64,000 bases of DNA from Anadara kagoshimensis (Eukaryota; Mollusca; Bivalvia; Arcoida; Arcidae), in assembly GCA_021292105.1 (NCBI GenBank), contig CM037870.1:43356576-43420575 (forward strand), written 5' to 3'. Numbering within the stretch: the stretch's first letter is position 1; each line of letters opens with the position of its first letter. The notes below the pieces were generated by a model. That model saw only the letters and a list, made by a program, of their open reading frames with translations, did no database searches and was not told the DNA's origin. A program made the translations under genes and the position numbers. Shown one piece after another: positions 11,661 to 26,516 of the stretch.

Positions 11661-12483
11661 TGCAGTATACGTACATGTACTCTTGTTCTAAAACCACATC
11701 ATCTGTACCCGTAAACCTCAGAATCATCAAGAATTGTATTGCAATATTGAATATCTGTCAAGATTGTTAATTAAAATAGAATTAAAATTGTATGTGAATT
11801 TTTTTTTAAATTCTGCTGTTCTTGTTATAACTTGAGAGAAAAATATCCTGGTCTTCAACATTGTAGAAATTTTATCTTGTTGTCATAAACCATTATTTGA
11901 ATGTATTTTATGATTTAATTAAAAATGGTATATGACATTGTGACCTTGACCGTCATTGTCTCTTGGCATATGCACCCAACTCTGGTATGCGACACATCGT
12001 CTAATGTTGGTTTTACAAATTCCAATTCAATTTATACACGTTATGGCAATTTACATAAATACATAAGACATTATAAATAATAATTCAAACAACAGTGATA
12101 AATGTATTTAGGGTAACATCGATGGAAATATTGTTTACAAACGATTGGCGAATATCAAAACATTTATTAATAAAATGTGTGATATGTTTTAATAAATCAG
12201 TTTTATTGCAATTAAGTATAAGTTTAATTTTATTTATGTCAGAGCAATTATTACAATGTGGACAGTTTTCTTTATTTTTGAGAATAGTATATCTCTCTCA
12301 ATATATTAAGTTGAGTTGAGTAATGGTGTTTAACGTCCCAGTCAGGAATATTTCACTTATATCGAGACGTCGCAAGGTATAGGCGAAGATGCACAAATAA
12401 ATACATTAAAATAAGTGTGATGCCCTGCCTAAAAGACAAACGAGACACAATAAAAATAAGAATTATCGATCTAAATACAATTT
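11661..12483. repeat. 0.82-kb upstream segment inserted in the minisatellite (duplicate of 5598-6419)
   Basis: Offset from the source is 6063 bp. On both sides it is flanked by TAGGTGAAAGG (11650-11660; 12483-12493 with the shared T), a direct repeat of 10-11 bp. GTGAAAGG is a rare variant in the array, but it also occurs uninterrupted at about 11088 and 14970. The segment carries a truncated SINE tail and no gene. Confidence 0.9.
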
Positions 12484-12524
12484 AGGTGAAAGGTACTATG
12501 TCATCATTGTACTCAACTCTATGC

Positions 12525-15508
12525 CTGCATACAGGAATGTAGGTGACAGGTACTATGTCGTCATTGTACTCCACTCTATGCCTTCATACAGGAATGAAGG
12601 TGACAGGTACTATGTCGTCATTGTACTCCACTCTATGTCTTCATACGGGAATGTAGGTGACAGGTACTATGTCAACTTTGTACTCCACTCTATGTCTCCA
12701 TACAGGAATATAGGTGACAGTTACTATGTCATCATTGTACTCCACTCTATGCCTCCTTACACGAATGTAGGTGACAGGTACTATGTCATCATTGTACTCC
12801 ACTCTATGCCTCCATACAGGAATGTAGGTGACAGGTACTATGTCATCATTGTACTCCACTCTATGCCTCCATACAGGGATGTAGGTGACAGGTACTATGT
12901 CGTCATTGTACTCTACTCTATGCCTCCATACAGGAATGTAGGTGACAGTACTATGTCATCATTGTACTCCACTCTATGCCTCCATACAGGAATGTAGGTG
13001 ACAGGTACTATGTCATCATTGTACTCAACTCTATGCCTGCATACAGGAATGTAGGTGACACTGTCACAGGTACTATGTCATCATTGTACTCAACTCTATG
13101 CCTCCTTACAGGAATGTAGGTGACAGGTACTATGTCCTCATTGTACTCCACTCTATGCCTCCTTACACGAATGTAGGTGACAGGTACTATGTCATCATTG
13201 TACTCCACTCTATGCCTCAATACAGGAATGTAGGTGACAGGTACTATGTTGTCATTGTACTCTACTCTATGCCTCCATACAGGAATGTAGGTGACAGGTA
13301 CTATGTCATCATTGTACTCAACTCTATGCCTCCATACAGGAATGTAGGTGACACTGTCACAGGTACTGTGTCCTCATTGTACTCCACTCTATGCCTCCAT
13401 ACAGGAATGTAGGTGACAGGTACTATGTCATCATTGTACTCAACTCTATGCCTCCATACAGGAATGTAGGTGACACTGTCACAGGTACTGTGTCCTCATT
13501 GTATTCAACTCTATGCCTCCTTACAGGAATATAGGTGACAGGTACTATGTCATCATTGTACTCCACTCTATGCCTCCTTACACGAATGTAGGTGACAGGT
13601 ACTATGTCATCATTGTACTCCACTCTATGCCTCAATACAGGAATATAGGTGACAGGTACTATGTCATCATTGTACTCCACTCTATGCCTCCTTACACGAA
13701 TGTAGGTGACAGGTACTATGTCGTCATTGTACTCTACTCTATGCCTCCATACAGGAATGTAGGTGACAGGTACTATGTCCTCATTGTACTCCACTCTATG
13801 CCTCCTTACACGAATGTAGGTGACAGGTACTATGTCATCATTGTACTCCACTCTGTGCCTCAATACAGGAATGTAGGTGACAGGTACTATGTCGTCATTG
13901 TACTCCACTCTATGCCTCCATACAGGAATATAGGTGACAGGTACTATGTCGTCATTGTACTCCACTCTATGCCTCCATACAGGAATATAGGTGACAGGTA
14001 CTATGTCGTCGTTGTACTCCACTCTATGCCTCCATACAGGAATATAGGTGACAGGTACTATGTCGTCATTGTACTCCAGTCTATGCCTCCATACAGGAAT
14101 ATAGGTGACAGTACTATGTCGTCATTGTACTCCACTCTATGCCTCCATACAGGAATGTAGGTGACAGGTACTATGTCCTCATTGTACTCTACTCTATGCC
14201 TCCATACAGGAATATAGGTGACAGGTACTATGTCATCATTGTACTCCACTCTATGCCTCCTTACACGAATGTAGGTGACACTGTCACAGGTACTATGTCA
14301 TCATTGTACTCCACTTCATGCCTCCATACAGGAATATAGGTGACAGGTACTATGTCGTCATTGTACTCCACTCTATGCCTCCATACAGAAATATAGGTGA
14401 CAGGTACTATGTCGTCATTGTACTCCACTCTATGCCTCCATACAGGAATATAGGTGACAGGTACTATGTCGTCATTGTACTCCACTCTATGCCTCCATAC
14501 AGGAATATAGGTGACAGGTACTATGTCGTCATTGTACTCCACTCTATGCCTCCATACAGGAATATAGGTGACAGGTACTATGTCGTCATTGTACTCCACT
14601 CTATGCCTCCATACAGGAATATAGGTGACAGGTACTATGTCCTCATTGTACTCTACTCTATGCCTCCATACAGGAATATAGGTGACAGGTACTATGTCAT
14701 CATTGTACTCCACTCTATGCCTCCTTACACGAATGTAGGTGACACTGTCACAGGTACTATGTCATCATTGTACTCCACTTCATGCCTCCATACAGGAATA
14801 TAGGTGACAGGTACTATGTCGTCATTGTACTCCACTCTATGCCTCCATACAGGAATGTAGGTGACAGGTACTATGTCGTCATTGTACTCTACTCTATGCC
14901 TCCATACAGGAATGTAGGTGACAGGTACTATGTCGTCATTGTACTCTACTCCTCCATACAGGAATGTAGGTGAAAGGTACTATGTCATCATTGTACTCAA
15001 CTCTATGCCTGCATACAGGAATGTAGGTGACAGGTACTATGTCGTCATTGTACTCTACTCAATGCCTCCATAGGAATATAGGTGACAGGTACTATGTCGT
15101 CATTGTACTCTACTTTATGCCTCCATACAGGAATGTAGGTGACAGGTACTGTGTCATCATTGTACTCTACTCTATGCCTCCATACAGGAATGTAGGTGAC
15201 AGGTACTATGTCGTCATTGTACTCTACTCTATGCCTCCATACAGGAATGTAGGTGACAGGTACTATGTCGTCATTGTACTCCACTCTATGCCTCCATACA
15301 GGAATGTAGGTGACAGGTACTATGTCGTCATTGTACTCTACTCTATGCCTCCATATAGGAATGTAAGTTACAGGTACTATGTCATCATTGTACTCCACTC
15401 TATGCCTCCATACAGGAATGTAGGTAACAGGTACTATGTCGTCATTGTACTCTACTCTATGCCTGCATACAGGAATGTAGGTGACAGGTACTATGTCGTC
15501 ATTGTACT
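12525..15508. repeat. Minisatellite block B (second copy of block A)
   Basis: Matches 8640-11626 unit by unit. Small differences include loss of one G in GTGACAGTACTATG (near 12945 and 14110) and CCATAGGAATATAGG for CCATATAGGAATATAGG near 15070. Homology to block A stops near 15508, where a GTACTTCAATTATG unit begins a different subfamily that repeats at ~16595. Confidence 0.9.
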
Positions 15509-18500
15509 TCAATTATGCCCCATACAGGAATGTAGCTGACAGGTACTATGTTGTCATTGTACTCCACTGTATGCCTCCATACAGGAATGTAGGTGACAGG
15601 TACTATGTCGTCATTGTACTCCACTCTATGCCTCCATACAGGAATGTAGGTGACAGGTACTATGTCGTCATTGTACTCTACTCTATGCCTCCATACAGGA
15701 ATGTAGGTGACAGGTACTATGTCGTCATTGTACTCCACTCTATGCCTCCATACAGGAATGTAGGTGACAGGTACTATGTCGTCATTGTACTCTACTCTAT
15801 GCCTCGATATAGGAATGTAAGTTACAGGTACTATGTCATCATTGTACTCCACTCAATGCCTCCATACAGGAATGTAGGTAACAGATACTATGTCCTCATT
15901 GTACTCTACTCTATGCCTGCAGTCAGGAATGTAGGTGACAGGTACTATGTCGTCATTGTACTTCACTCTATGCCTCCATACAGGAATGTAGGCGACAGGT
16001 ACTATGTCGTCATTGTACTCTACTCTCTGCCTCCATACAGGAATGTAGGTGACAGGTACTATGTTGTCATTGTACTCCACTGTATGCCTCCATACAGGAA
16101 TGTAGGTGACAGGTACTATGTCGTCATTGTACTCCACTCTATGCCTCCGTACAGGAATGTAGATGACAGGTACTATGTCAACATTGTACTCTACTCTATG
16201 CCTTCATACAGGAATGTAGGTGACAGGTACAATGTCATCATTGTACTCCACTCTATATCTTCATACAGGAATGTAGGTGACAGGTACTCTGTCGTCATTG
16301 TACTCCACTCTATGCCTCCATACAGGAATGTAGGTGACAGGTACTATGTCAACATTGTACTCTACTCTATGCCTCCATACAGGAATATAGGTGACAGGTA
16401 CTATGTCATCATTGTACTCCACTCTATGCCTCCTTACACGAATGTAGGTGACACTGTCACAGGTACTATGTCATCATTGTACTCCACTCTATGCCTCCAT
16501 ACAGGAATGTAGGTAACAGGTAATATGTCGTCATTGTACTCTACTCTATGCCTGCATACAGGAATGTAGGTGACAGGTACTATGTCGTCATTGTACTTCA
16601 ATTATGACCCCATACAGGAATGTAGGTGACAGGTACTATGTTGTCATTGTACTCCACTGTATGCCTCCATACAGGAATGTAGGTGACAGGTACTATGTCA
16701 TCATTGTACTCTACTCTATGCCTCCATATAGGAATGTAGGTTACAGGTACTATGTCATCATTGTACTCCACTCTATGCCTCCATACAGGAATGTAGGTGA
16801 CAGGTACTATGTCGTCATTGTACTCCACTCTATGCCTCCATACAGGAATGTAGGTTACAGGTACTATGTCGTCATTGTACTCTACTCTATGCCTCCATAT
16901 AGGAATGTAAGTTACAGGTACTATGTCATCATTGTACTCCACTCTATGCCTCCATACAGGAATGTAGGTAACAGGTACTATGTCGTCATTGTACTTCACT
17001 CTATGCCTCCATACAGGAATGTAGGTGACAGGTACTATGTCGTCATTGTACTCCACTCTATGCCTCCATACAGGAATGTAGGTGACAGGTACTATGTCAA
17101 CATTGTACTCTACTCTGTGCCTTCATACAGGAATGTAGTTGACAGGTACTATGTCATCATTGTACTCCACTCTATGTCTTCATTTAGGAATGTAGGTGAC
17201 AGGTACTATGTCATCATTGTACTTCACTCTATGCCTCCATACAGGAATGTAGGTGGCAGGTAGTATGTCATCTTTGTACTCTACTCTATGTCTTCATACA
17301 GGAATGTAGGTGACATGTACTATGTCATCATTGTACTCCACTCTATGTCTTCATACAGGAATGTAGCTGACAGGTACTATGTCATCATTGTACTTCACTC
17401 TATGTCTTCATACAGGAATGTAGGTGACAGGTACTATGTCATCATTGTACTCCACTTGATGTCTTCATACAGGAATGTAGTTGACAGGTACTACGTCATC
17501 ATTGTACTTCAGTTTTATGCCTCCATACAGGAATGTAGGTGACAGGTATTATGTCATCATTGTACTTCACTCTGTGCCTTCATACAGGAATGTAGGTGAC
17601 AGGTACTATGTCAACATTGTACTCCACTCTATGCGTTCATACAGGAATGTAGGTGACAGGTACTATGTCATCATTGTACTCCACTCTATATCTTCATACA
17701 GGAATGTAGGCGACAGGTACTATGTCGTCATTGTACTCCACTCTATGCCTCCATACAGGAATGTAGATGACAGGTACTATGTCAACATTGTACTCTCTAT
17801 GCCTTCATACAGGAATGTAGGTGACAGGTACTATGTCGTCATTGTACTCCACTCTATGTCTTCATACAGGAATGTAGGTGACAGGTACTATGTCATCATT
17901 GTACTCCACTCTATGCCTTCATACAGGAATGTAGGTGACAGGTACTATGTCATCATTGTACTCCACTCTATGCCTTCATACAGGAATGTAGGTAACAGGT
18001 ACTATGTCATCATTGTACTTCACTCTGTGCCTTCATACAGGAATGTAGGTAACAGGTACTATGTCAACATTGTACTCCACTCTATGCCTCCATACAGGAA
18101 TGTAGGTGACAGGTACTATGTCATCATTGTACTTCACTCTATGCCTCCATACAGGAATGTAGGTGACAGGTACGATGTCATCATTGTACTCCACTCTATG
18201 TATTCATACAGGAATGTAGGTGACAGGTACTATGTCATCATTGTACTCCACTGTATGCCTTCATACAGGAATGTAGGTGACAGGTACTATGTCATCATTG
18301 TACTCCACTCTATGCCTTCATACAGGAATGTAGGTAACAGGTACTATGTCATCATTGTTCTCCACTCTATGCCTTCATACAGGAATGTAGGTGACAGGTA
18401 CTATGTCATCATTGTACTCCACTCTATGGCTTCATACAGGAATGTAGGTGATAGGTACTATGTCATCATTGTACTCCACTCTATGCCTCCATACAGGAAT

Positions 18501-18627
18501 GTAGGTGACAGGTACTATGTCATCATTGTACTTCACATTTTTTCCTCCATACAGGAATGTAGTAAAATACACTCTGTCATCATTTATTCCACTATCTGCC
18601 AACAGTAATAAAAGAAGTTGACATACA

Positions 18628-18715
18628 ATGCAGACTTGTCAAAATTTGTAACACTTAGCTCTATAGCTAAATATAGCTTATTTAATTTTCGACATGCCTG
18701 TACTGTATACATTTT
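18628..18715. repeat. Imperfect hairpin built from two copies of the 37-bp motif
   Basis: Positions 18632-18670 (TGCAGACTTGTCAAAATTTG, then TAACACTTAGCT) and the inverse of 18680-18712 (GTACAGGCATGTCGAAAATT) resemble each other and the motif at 7384-7425. It sits exactly where the regular array ends and the decayed repeats begin. Confidence 0.4.
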
Positions 18716-20460
18716 ATGTTAGCATACCGAAAAGCAGGATACAGATACTCTCTGTGTCACAATATCTGAAAGTGGGTGAGGTATTATCATTATTTGATAA
18801 TTGTACTCCACTCTATGCCACCAAACCTGAAGGTTGATAACCACTTCACTATGTTGTCATTGTTCACCAGTCTGTAGCTACATTATTTGCTAAACTGACC
18901 AAAGGTCATTATGAGATTATGGCATAGTGCAGCTTGTTTGCATGCATGTGTGTGTGCATGCATTGGTTACACCTTTTTTCAAGGACTTCTTTGAAACTTC
19001 TGGTCAGATTTTAATGAAACTTGAAAGGGCGGGCAACAAGATACATACTGTTATCATTGTACCCAACTCCCTGTCACCATGCCTGAAGGTGGGTGACAGA
19101 TAACAATATGTCATCATTGTACTCAACTTTTAGTCACCATGCCTGAAGATGGGTGACAGATACACTTTATATCATCCTTGTACTCAACTCTTTGTCACCA
19201 TCAATGAAGGTGGGTGACAGGTAACAATATGTCATCATTGTACTCAACTCTTCATTACTATGTCAGAAGGTGGGTGAGAAATACACTTTATGTCATCATT
19301 GTACTCAACTTATTGTCATTTGTCACCATCACTGAAAGTGGGTGACATATACATACTCAACATATTGTCACCACTTATCATGTCAGAAGGTGGGTGAGAA
19401 ATACACTTTATGTCATCATTGTACTCAACGTATTGTCATTTGTCACCATCACTGAAGGTGGGTGTCGTATACATTCTCAACATATTGCCACCATGCCTGA
19501 AGATGGGTGAAAAAAACACTATGCCATCATTGTACTCAAGTTTAAGTCACCATGCCTGAAGATGTGTGACAAGATACACTTTATATCACCCTTGTACTCA
19601 ACTCTTTGTCACCATCACTGAATGTGGGTGACAGGTAACAATATGTCATCATTGTACTCAAATCTTCATTACCATGTCAGAAGGTGGGAAAGAGATACAC
19701 TTTATGTCATCATTTTACTCAACGTATTGTCATTTGTCACCGTCACTAAAGGTGAGTGACATATACATACACGACATATTGCCACCATGTCAGAAGGTGG
19801 GTGAGAGATACACTTTATGTCATCACTGTACTCAACTTATATATCACTGGAGGTAGGTGACATATACATACTCAACATATTGTCACCACTCACCATGTCA
19901 GAAGGTGGGTGATTGAAACACACTATGCCATCATTGTACTCAACCTTTTGTCACAATGCCTGAAGGTGGATGGCAGATACACACTATGTCATCATTGTTC
20001 TTAACCTTTTGTCACAATGTCTGAAGGTTGGTGGCATCATTGTACTCAACCTTTTGTCATCATGTCTGAAGGTGGGTGGCAGATACACACTATGCCATCA
20101 TTGTACTCAACCTTTTGTCACCATGTCTGAAGGTGGGTGGCAGATACACACTATGCCATCGTTGTACTAAACCTTTTGTCACCATGTCTGAAGGTGGTGG
20201 CAGATACACACTTTGTCATCATTGTTTTAAACCTTTTGTCACCATATCTGAAAGTGATTGACATATTCCAATGTCATCATTGAACTCAAATCTATAGCAA
20301 TACCTGAAGTTGGGTGACAGATATAAACTATGTCCATGATGTCATTATTGCACTCAAATCTTTTTCATTGTGCCTTAATGTTGGATATGTCATCATTGTG
20401 CAAATGCTTTGGCACCAAACCTGAATGTGGGTGACAGACACACACTTTGTTTTGATTGTA

Positions 20461-20647
20461 CAGTAAAACCTTGTTATAATGCCCCTCGATAACTTTGCCA
20501 CCTCGCTTATCGCCACACTATTTTGAAGTCCCAAAATCCATTTTGTTTATGTTTTTCATTATGAGCCTCCCTCAATTTATCGCCAAACCCCTTTATAACA
20601 CCAAAATTTGACTGAACAAATGGTGGCAATGAATCGAGGTTTTACTG
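20461..20647. mobile_element. 187-bp pogo/Tigger-like MITE with TA target duplication
   Basis: Begins CAGTAAAACCTTGTTATAAT and ends in the inverse of CAGTAAAACCTCGATTC. A TA lies immediately outside each end (20459-20460 and 20648-20649). CAGTaaAACCTCg ends with TA duplication are characteristic of pogo/Tigger-type elements. It sits in the middle of a decayed 57-bp-type repeat unit. Confidence 0.8.
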
Positions 20648-21494
20648 TACTCACCTTTTGACACAAATCCCGAAGGAAGGTGACTGATATGCTATGTCAT
20701 CTTTGTATTCAATCCTTTGTCACCATACCTGAAGGTTAGTGAACAATACACTATGTCATCTTTACACTCAACTCTTTGTTACCATATCTGAAGGTGGGTG
20801 ACAGATACATACTTTGTTTTTAGTGATCTTGAATGTGTCTCAATACCTGAAGTTAAGTGACAGATATATACTACATTTGTATGTCATCATTGTACATAAC
20901 TCTGTCATTGTACCTTAATGTAGGATATGTTACCATAGTTCTAAATGCTTTAGCACCATACCTGAAAGTGGGTGACAGATACACACTATGTCATCATTGT
21001 GCTAAATGCTTTAGCACCATACATGAAAGTGGGTGACAGATACATACTATGTCATCATTATGCAAAATGCTTTGGCACCATACCTGAAAGTGGGTGACAG
21101 ATACACAATATGTCATCATTGTGCAAATTGCTTTGGCACCAAACCTGAAAGTGGGTGACAGATACACACTATGTCATCATTATGCTAATTGCTTTAGCAA
21201 CATACATAAAAGTGGTTGACAGATACACAATTTGTCATCATTGTGCTACTTGCTTTAGCACTATACCTGAAAGTGGTGATAGATACAGGCTATGTAATCA
21301 CTGTGCGCAATGCTTTGACACCATACCTGAAAGTGGGTGACAGGTAAACACTATGTTATCATTATGCTAAATGCTTTGACACCATACCTGAAAGTGGGTG
21401 ACAGATACAGGCTATGTTATCACTGTGCTAAATTCACACCATGTTGTGATTTTACTTAAATTTTGTCGCCATTATTGAAAAAAGGTGACAGAAT

Positions 21495-22676
21495 TCATAT
21501 GTAATTTTTTAGATCACTTGACCAAAGGTCATGAGAGCTTATGGTATGGTGCAGCGTGTGTATGTGGGTGTGTGCATGTGTGCATGTGTGCATGCGTAGT
21601 TAACACACATTTTCGACTTCTCCTCTGAAAGTACTTAGCAGATTTCAACGACACTTGGTCAGAAGCATGTCTGGGTCGGTGCAATTTAGATTTTTCATGG
21701 CGTTGCCATGGCTACCAAAACTAGGTCACAGTGACCTAGGGGTGCAAAAATCTTGAAAAATCTTCTTCTCTGAACCGATGATGGTAGAAAAAATCTGATG
21801 TGATATTTGACTTCTCTAGGGTCTTAAGCCTATAGTTTGTTCATTTTGTGAAATTCTGACAAAAAATAGGTTACACATTTTTGCGTTTTATTTTTAAAAA
21901 AATCGTAAAATAGCTTCAAATTGTTATAAATCGACTATTTGACCAGATAATGGCATGGGGTTTTCAGTTTTGACATATTCTTGTAATTATTTTCAAAATG
22001 ATGTCAAGGTCAATTGTGAAGGTCATGACCTAATTTTTTTGACCTCTGATTTTAATTATTATCTGGAAAACTATAAACGTTTTATATAGGCATGTATATT
22101 AGAATGTTGTAGGTATTGATTCAACGATCATTTTGATGTATAGAGAAAGATCATGGGTTCAAAGGTCAAGGTCACAGGTGCGAAACAATACCGAAATGGT
22201 TAATTATCTTGAAAACAATAAACTTTTTGTATAGGCATGTATATTAAAATGTTGTAGATATTGATACAGCGATCATTTTGATGTATAGAATAAGGTCATG
22301 GGTTCAAAGGTCAAGGTCACAGATGCAAAACAATACAGAAATGGTTAATTATCTCGAAAACAATAAACTTTTTGTATAGGTATGTATATTAGAATGTTGT
22401 AGATATTGATACAACGATCATTTTGATGTATAGAAAAAGGTCATGGTTCAAGGTCAAGGTCACAGATGCGAAACAATACCGAAATGGTTAATTATCTCGA
22501 AAACTATAACTTTTTGTATAGGCATGTATATTAGAATGTTGTAGGTATTGATACAACGATCATTTTGATGTTAAGAAAAAAGTCATTGGGGTTTCAGTAT
22601 TTATGTTGTCTTGAAATCTATCAGCTAGCCATTATTTATCAGGTGAGCTTATCAGGCCAATGGGCCTCTTGTTTTA
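21495..22676. repeat. Dispersed repeat with internal ~150-bp tandem and conserved 3' hairpin end
   Basis: Starts near ACTTGACCAAAGGTCATGAG, a phrase also seen at 18895-18925. It runs through a GTGTGCATG-rich patch (21555-21598) and a TGACC-rich body, then about four ~150-bp tandem units (22070-22600, key phrase GGCATGTATATTAGAATGTTG). It ends CAGGTGAGCTTATCAGGCC, ATGGGCCTCTTGTT. The same end form recurs near 31677-31711 and 38323-38352. No coding capacity was found. Confidence 0.7.
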
Positions 22677-23319
22677 TTCAATTTTTTGTTACCACGCCTG
22701 AAGGTTAGTGACCAATTTGTCATCATTATTCTCAATTCTTTGTTACCATATCTGAAGGTGCGTTACAGATACATACTATGACATCATTGTTTTCTTTGTA
22801 CTGTTACTATACCTGAAAGTGGGTGACAGATACACACTGTCATCATTCTTTTCGTTGTTTCCCCATATGTAATCATTTAACCCTCTTCTCTGGTATCATA
22901 CATAAAATTATAAATGTTGTGACAGATACACACATTGTTAAAATTTTACTTTTTTGACACCATTCCTGAAGGAAGGTGACAGATATGCTATGTCATCTTT
23001 GTATTCAACTCTTTGTCACCATACCTGAAGGTTGGTGACCAATATGTCATCATTATAATCATATCAGAAGGTGGGTGACGGATAAATTTTCAACTTGCGA
23101 TGATGTAACATGAACCTTGATCAAAACAGATTTTTTGTAAGACATGTTGATAGAATGTTCAATATAAAACACATTAAATGAAATAAGATATGAAATGTTT
23201 TTCCTGTATTTTAAAGTACATTATTGTATGTACTCATTTATTCAAATAATACATCATTTAAAAAAAGGACCCCGGGTCTCTATTTTCAAATGATCTGTTT
23301 GTAATTATATAGTTGGTTT

Positions 23320-23413
23320 TTTTTGCAAATTTATTGAAGTATAACATGATGATGATGGAAACAAAATTTGCTGTCCGTCATCGTCATGTTATACATCGAT
23401 AAATTTGCAAAAA
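23320..23413. repeat. 94-nt imperfect hairpin upstream of the zinc-finger exon
   Basis: Arms 23320-23359 and 23374-23413 pair over ~40 positions with about five mismatches around a 14-nt loop. The core is GTATAACATGATGATGATGG against its inverse. It lies inside the inferred intron, ~80 bp before the splice acceptor, and has no counterpart in gene b. Confidence 0.6.
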
Positions 23414-23495
23414 TGAAGAAAAATCCAAATTAAAATATTTATTCTGAACCTGTGTTTATAAATAAATTTAAGATCGATTTTTTCTTTAATTTTAG

Positions 23496-25248
<1,753 letters not shown>

Positions 25249-25958
25249 TAGGTGATTTGTGAGACATCGTACTTTATGTTTAACTAAATTGTCAAATATT
25301 AAAAATGTAATGAAATATTTTTAAAAAAATCATAAAATGAACTAACATCTTTTGAAAAATGCTAAGGTAGATCAACATGGTCAGTTTTAAAATAATAGCA
25401 AGACAGGAAGTATATAAACAATTTGAATACTGATTAACATAAACAGCAAACAGGACATAAAATTATAGTTCAGTTATCTAAAGTTTCACCTCAAACTAAT
25501 ATTGTGACAGAATATACTTGTTACTAATATATACATACACAGGTAATGATAAAAATTCTGAATTCTTAAACATTCCATTAAGGTGTCTTTGGGGAGTTTT
25601 GATTTCTATAGACAAAAAATAACTCTTGAAAACAGGTGGGGTTTTATTCCCATTACCTACTTAAAGAGAATATTATGCATAAACACTTGAATTAATTAAT
25701 CATTAATATGTTCATAATATATATACTAGCATATATTAAATCTGACATTAAAGTTTAAATGATTGGCTCATTGTAATTAAGTTGTATTTTATTTTTAGTA
25801 TGTCACAATCTAATAATCAAAGTAACAAATGATTAACGACACAGATTAATGGTGTAGAAATATAGTAAAATATAGAAAAATTCTTTTTCTTAATCCGATA
25901 TACTCGTTTATGGTTGTGTGCGTATCAAAATATATCTGCGGTAAATTGTTTCATTTTT
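25249..25958 (+). other. 3' flank / likely 3' UTR of zinc-finger gene a
   Basis: Alignable in patches with the region after gene b (42844-44520). The best patch is ATTGTAATTAAGTTGTATTT (about 25770) against ATTGTAATTCAGTTGTATTT (about 44348), followed by GTCACAATCTA in both. No AATAAA is obvious; ATTAAA occurs near 25735. Homology ends about 25940, just before a dispersed repeat. Confidence 0.5.
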
Positions 25959-26516
25959 AGCTCACCTGAGCACAAAGTGCTCAAGTGAGCTATTGTGATC
26001 AGTCTTTGTCCGTTGTGCGTCTTGTGTCGTGTTATCATGCGTTGTGCGTCAACTTTTCATTGTTAACACTCTAGAGGCCACAGTTTTAGTTATATCTTCA
26101 TTAAACTTGTCCAGAACAATGTTTAGGACAAAAGCTAAGTGGAGTTTGTATATGGGTTTGTTGGGTAAATAAGTAGGTCACTAGGTCAAATCATCGAAAA
26201 ACCTTGTAAACGCTCTATAGAGTCCATATTTTTGTCCAATATTTATTAATTTGTCCAGAACGATGTTCATGACCAAAGCAAGGTCAATTTCGTATATGGG
26301 TTATGTTGGGTTAAAAAGTAGGTCACTAGGTCCAATCATAGAAAATCCATGTTAACACTCTAGAGTCCATATTTTGTCCAATCTTCATATAATTTGTCTG
26401 GAACAATGCTCATGACCAAAGTAAGTTCGAGTTCGTAAATGGGAAGTGGGGTAAATAAGTAGGTCACTAGGTCAAATCAGAAAAATCTTTTTAACATTCT
26501 AAAGTCCATATTTTAG

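Larger units (their letters stand above)
8580..18560. repeat. 57-bp minisatellite array (~160 units) with higher-order structure
   Basis: The unit contains CATACAGGAATGTAGGTGAC, then AGGTACTATGTC and TCATTGTACTCCACTCTATG, totalling 57 bp (19 codons). Units differ by point variants (ATGCCTCCA, ATGTCTTCA or ATGCCTTCA; GTCGTC, GTCATC or GTCAAC). A variant with an 8-bp insertion makes GTGACACTGTCAC. Because 57 is a multiple of 3, both strands give long open frames, such as a 19-residue repeat MPPYRNVGDRYYVVIVLHS; these are a by-product of the unit length. Only the 11661-12483 block interrupts it. The array lies inside the inferred intron of zinc-finger gene a. Confidence 0.97.
18720..23085. repeat. 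Decayed relatives of the 57-bp repeat
   Basis: About 57-60-bp degenerate units with phrases such as CACCATGCCTGAAGGTGGGTGACAG and ATGTCATCATTGTACTCAAC recur from ~18765 to 21480 and again at 22680-23085. They align with the young array (CCATACAGGAATGTAGGTGAC, ATGTCATCATTGTACTCCAC). Divergence between neighbours is far higher than in 8580-18560, so this is the older edge of the same repeat. It is interrupted by a MITE (20461) and a dispersed repeat (21495-22676). Confidence 0.85.
8171..23495 (+). other. Zinc-finger gene a, 15.3-kb intron packed with repeats (inferred)
   Basis: The intron opens with GTAAGT at 8171 and closes with TTTTTTCTTTAATTTTAG ending at 23495. Both sites match gene b, whose intron is only about 485 bp. 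The first ~140 bp align with the gene b intron (ACATGCAGGGCT, then TGCAGGTCA near 8245-8290 and 40703-40745). Everything between ~8340 and ~23440 is extra and almost entirely repetitive. Confidence 0.55.

Noticed and set aside
8613-18608. Long repetitive open frames on both strands (up to ~375 residues) suggesting secreted or structural repeat proteins
   Set aside because: The 57-bp unit is a multiple of three, so any stop-free unit gives long frames in several registers and on both strands. There is no unit-level codon signature, signal peptide or start context, and the array fits an intron.
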